Positions 60,403 to 64,000 of a DNA stretch of 64,000 nt are shown in pieces; the stretch's first letter is position 1; the number at the start of each line of letters is the position of its first letter. The notes beneath the pieces were generated by a model. The model did not search any database and had not been told where the DNA came from. It saw only the letters and a list, made by a program, of their open reading frames with translations. This stretch comes from Candolleomyces eurysporus (Eukaryota; Basidiomycota; Agaricomycetes; Agaricales; Psathyrellaceae), in NCBI GenBank assembly GCA_027579435.1, contig JANBPK010000726.1, forward strand, positions 1-64,000. Reading direction: 5' to 3'. A program made the translations under genes and the position numbers.

Positions 60403-60891
60403 CGTGTCCCAAGATGATAGTGGGAGAAAATAAAAACGAGATATTTGTACATGGCACGCGTTGGACGCCAAGATCTGGTCAAGCAACCGATTCGTTCCTC
60501 GGCAAAGGCCGGCCAGCTAATTCTGCCACAGCGCGGCGCGGGCAGCGGTTCCAGACGGTGACTGATTCTCACTCAGGGTGTAAAGGATTTGTGTCTCGTT
60601 TTGCCATTTCTTTTAGGATGCTGGGATAGGCCAAACTGACTACGTCTGTCAAGAAACCATCGCGGCCGCCTTCCATTACTTGATTTAATTTTAGGATGAC
60701 CGTTGTCAATTATACGCAGGGTGTATCTCATTTCTCTGGCCCTCGATCTGAACAAGGAATTCATGTGTACCCAATACGCGACCCTGTTCTAACTGCATTC
60801 AACAGTACAATAAGAGTCTTCGATTGCTTCAGGCATCTGATTTTCTGATAAACCATATAGGTAAATAGAACATTGAGTAGACACGACACCA
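60403..60891. other. Spacer between FLRb-1 and FLRb-2
   Basis: About 490 bases containing the FbP fragment annotated at 60500-60600. The remainder is AT-rich with no coding signature. It presumably includes the FLRb-1 promoter. Confidence 0.4.
60500..60600 (-). pseudogene. FbP relic: fragment of exon 2
   Basis: The stretch 'gcagcg(g)...ccagacggtgactga' followed by 'ggtgtaaaggattt' matches FbP-C at 58092-58144, where it encodes the start of exon 2 (CKSFHTLTERSVTVWRRCL). In this copy the frame is broken. Only about 100 bases remain, lying between two FLRb genes. Confidence 0.6.
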
Positions 60892-62782
60892 TCAGCTAGA
60901 CTGATCCCCATCCAAATCATCATCATCGTCTTCGCTGAGTGTTATCGTACATTCACCAGCCAACTTGAAGCAATACACCCCATTTTCTGAAGCCGGTGCA
61001 CAAATGAATTCTTGCCTTGCTGCGTCCAGAGAGAATTGAGGTTGATGTACGCCACCACCATTAACCTGTGATAGTATTGATGTATTGAGAAACCATGGAA
61101 AGACGTTAGCAGCAGAACACACTAACAAAAATATCAAAACCAACCTTCCATGAGGTGCGAAGGATAGCCCTAGCAAAACGCCTTGCAGCGCCTTCTAAAT
61201 ACGACCGGATCCCAAAAGAGTAGCCACGCCTGGTCCCTGGCTGGCTCTCGTCGGGCTGGCTGTAGTAGTGGTTGAGTGTGAGAATGTGAAGTCGCAGAAG
61301 GCTCGTCGAAATGGCAGAGAACAAGTCAGCCTGAGCGAAATTACAGAAGGGTTAGCCAAAGAACATCAACACATAAATAATGACGGACATACCAGAGGTA
61401 TTACGGACTGCCCAGGCTCCCACTCTGGCTCGTCTTTCCAAGAGAAGGCGTAAATGAGCGTCAAATACTCAAGGTCTTTGCACGCTAAAACACCTCGAAG
61501 ATATGACTGGGTGATAATCCATGCCCGTTCTGCCCAGCCATCAAGTAGAATTGAGCGTAGGCTGCTGCAGTGCTTTGGGAGGACAGCCAGGAAGAATTGG
61601 TCTACGACAGGTTCTTCATTTGCAGGATCACATGCAGAATACCTGATTTTAATGTCTTGGAGCCCATCGTAGGAAAGAAGGTAGTCGATAATGGGCTGAA
61701 GGATTAGATAGACTGTCAATCTTCGAAGGTGGACTTCGGAAGTTTTCAGAGCATTCCAAAACAAGGAATCAATCTGGACGGAGTTGTTGAAGATCGTAAG
61801 ACTAGTCAAGGAGCGTAGATAGGGTACCGCTGTGGGTGATAGTATTTGCATACCCGCAACTGCCAAGTTCTCGATGGACAGTGAAAGTGGAGCCGTGTTT
61901 TGAACGGTCTGCTCGCTAAAACTCGGAGTATTTACTGGGGCTAGCGCAGCCTCAAACAGTGAAGAGAGGTCGAGCCAGTGTTGACGGTCATTGTCCCCTT
62001 CAACATCCGGGTCAAATGGTACGCAGATGATAGTTATTTGACTCATGGACGGAGAGTTGGTGATGAGACGTTCGAGGCCTTTGACGATGGCGGGCGTAGG
62101 AACCAGATTGCGCAGTTTGACGCTGCGAAGCTCCGAAAATCTTGCAAGGGGGACCTGGGCGTCATTAAAATTGAAGGAGTTCCAGAACCCGAGTTCGAGG
62201 TCTCGCAGCCGAGGTAACTCAGCTATAGCACAGAGAGGATCCATATACGACTCTCCCGAGCTGACCTCAAATCTGAGGAGAGAACACAGCGTCATGAACG
62301 ATTAAATTGTGCCCTCGAGGAATAGAATACATACTGGACACGTTCCACTCGAATGAGTGACCTTATGGCGGAAACTAAGTCTTCCTTCTGTGACGCGAGC
62401 ATCATTCTCCGTTCCTCGCCCCGCCATGGATTGTACTCTAGCCATCCGTCTGCGGGAGTTGGAAGCATATCTCTGATTTGAAGCTCTTCTGCCCAACGAA
62501 CATGCGGGCTGGTTCCGGAGATTATATGCTTGAGCAACTCGGGAACATGATTCGGTTTTGCTTCCTTCATGAAATGGAAGGTGACTGTCGAAAAGTTCCA
62601 AGGCTCAATGATCTCGTTGACCGCCTTGGACACGAGCCGCAGGTCACGAAAGTGCTCGGGATCGCATTTTTGACACTGTGAAAGCGGTCAACGACAATGG
62701 ACAGCATTGAAAGGAGAGCGCATGCCTCCCGAAGCACCAACTCCAGTACGTCAAGAGATAAAACATCGAGGATGTTGCCCAT
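60892..62782 (-). CDS. F-box/LRR-like protein FLRb-2, tandem paralogue of FLRb-1
   Basis: ATG 62782. Exon 1 (57 nt) encodes MGNILDVLSLDVLELVLRE and joins CQKCDPEHFRDLRLVSKAVN. The first intron (62676-62725) has a GC donor where FLRb-1 has GT. Aligned blocks continue as ELLKHIISGTSPHVRWAEEL, IAELPRLRDLELGFWNSFNF, FARFSELRSVKLRNLVPTP-like, ILQPIIDYLLSYDGLQDIKI and VLPKHCSSLRSILLDGWAER. After an intron, ADLFSAISTSLLRLHILTLN and HQPQFSLDAARQEFICAPAS lead to an acidic tail (LSEDDDDDLDGD) and a stop at 60892. No break was seen. Confidence 0.78.
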
Positions 62783-63310
62783 GTCCTAGAATGGGAAGGG
62801 GAAAGAAGAGAAACGGATGTTATAGTTCGCAATTTGGGTTGTCATGCTGTTTGTTGGTCACGCGCTTGCCCTATGTATGATGCTCTTCGATTCAGCTAAT
62901 CCGAGTTAACAGCAAAATATAGCCTTCTTTCAGGTTCCTACAAAAGTCCACCCAGATACGCAGATGAGCAAACTTTGAGAGAGAGGATTTCACTCATTCT
63001 AAGGGGGCAAGATGTCAGATGCAGCGCGGCAGGGTCTAAGGACTGCACGGTGCACCCATATCGCGACAACGACTTGGCAGATTTCATGCGAGCCATCGAC
63101 CCACTCAGATTGAGTCAGATTGTCGAAATATAACCTTGGTGTGCGCTATAGCGTACTGTTCAGACGCAGGAGCCGTTGTATCTGCGCAATCATAGCTCGT
63201 AAACTAGATAGAGTGGGTACATTCTGCAGGGCAAAGAATAGGATAATCAACTTCATTTAGGTGCAACTCGATAACGTTACTAGCGCTGAGAAAATCGAAC
63301 TGATAGAACT
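62783..63310. other. Intergenic upstream of FLRb-2
   Basis: About 530 bases with no ORF of note, likely the FLRb-2 promoter plus the 3' remains of the decayed FLRb-3 copy. Confidence 0.35.
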
Positions 63311-64000
63311 CTACACTCCCAGTGCCAATGGAAATAAATTAGCGTAATCTGGCGTAACCCGCCCCCTTTCAACCTCTGGAGGCGAATCCCAATATCCTGG
63401 GGGGGCCTTCCAAAATGAGGGCTGAACAACCGAAATCACGGGGCTCGTTAAGGAGCGGAAAATAGGCGCGCACGATGGAGAGAGGTTCAAACGAAATGCG
63501 GAGATCGTCAAATGCTTCAGCATCGGAGAGAAATTTGGCTGCATGGCATCTTCAACCATGGAGCTGAGTTCGAGTCTCTGAACCCTAGATGAACCAGAGC
63601 CATCAGAGGCATCTAAAACCAATTCAGTGAGAGAAGGGGACTTAGCAACCAGTCCCTTCACGATATCGAGGATGTGTTGTATCACTGGAAGGCCTTTCAA
63701 TTAAGTGCGGTTGAAGTTCGAAAACCCTCCAAATGGAACGTTCTCAAAGTCGGAGTGTTTATCGGTGTTTATCGAAGGCGATCAATAAGTCTCGCAATTG
63801 AGGTAAACTTGCCAGGGCAGAGAGAGCGTCTTGATACGGCTCTCTCGAGCTGGCGAGAAAACTGGATGGGCAGCCAGCCATTCAGATGCAATCTAAAAGA
63901 AATGAGAAAGACAAGCAACGACCTCTACGTGAACAAGCGACCCGATGGCGGGAACCAACAGTTTCTTTTGACAAACGAGCATCGTTTCGCGCTCCTCGCC
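63311..64000 (-). pseudogene. FLRb-3: decayed third copy, cut by window edge
   Basis: At the right edge the minus strand reads GEERETMLVCQKKLLVPAIG, matching FLRb-2 GEERRMMLASQKEDLVSAIR. Further along, SPSLTELVLDASDG and HLTISAFRLNLSPSCAPIFR match the LRR-like body. The frame is interrupted between these parts and ends early at 63311 after WDSPPEVERGRVTPDYANLF; the C-terminal exons of the other copies are missing. Its 5' part lies outside the window, so a partly functional gene cannot be excluded. Confidence 0.65.

Overview
The window looks like a scaffold from a basidiomycete fungus, most likely an agaricomycete. Evidence: genes are split by many 50-70 bp GT-AG introns. Typical fungal genes are present (YIF1, KU70, a PP2A activator, ornithine decarboxylase, an APSES/KilA-N regulator, an SPX-domain phosphate transporter, a LysM protein, a P450). 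The right 24 kb is packed with F-box-like and NACHT (NLR-type) genes of the kind that expand in mushroom genomes. Isolated 'n' bases occur through the window, nearly all beside homopolymer runs, and several coincide with frame changes. They look like unresolved base calls, so frames across them are provisional.

Left part (1-7.3 kb): the 3' portion of YIF1, a secreted two-LysM protein that runs into a 2-base gap, then a large Ser/Pro/Gln/Met-rich low-complexity protein whose 5' end is lost at the same gap. Middle (7.7-37.2 kb): a cytochrome P450 (minus), a single-exon F-box-like gene, KU70 (minus) divergent from the PP2A activator across a 296 bp promoter, ornithine decarboxylase between two unusually long gene-free stretches, an APSES regulator with 18- and 23-nt internal microexons, and an SPX phosphate transporter whose first coding exon is 11 nt. 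These are mostly conserved single-copy housekeeping genes.

Right part (39.5-64 kb): an accessory island. It holds an F-box gene; two NACHT genes (NLR-1 plus, NLR-2 minus); a tandem duplicate pair of F-box/LRR-like genes (FLR-A/B); three full-length members plus at least three relics of an F-box family with a propeller-like body, here called FbP; and a three-copy array of a second F-box/LRR-like family (FLRb), the last copy decayed and cut by the window edge. Both NACHT genes begin with a separate small exon that ends in the same intron phase and encodes the same spaced motif (F-x-G-A-R-[KQ]-F-x3-D-[IV]). It is placed like the N-terminal signalling motifs of fungal NLRs. Intermingled NLR and F-box families with intact, duplicated and decaying copies fit birth-and-death evolution of a fungal recognition or ubiquitin-ligase adaptor repertoire. 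That functional reading is inference.

No tRNA, rRNA, CRISPR array or recognisable transposase or reverse-transcriptase gene was seen.
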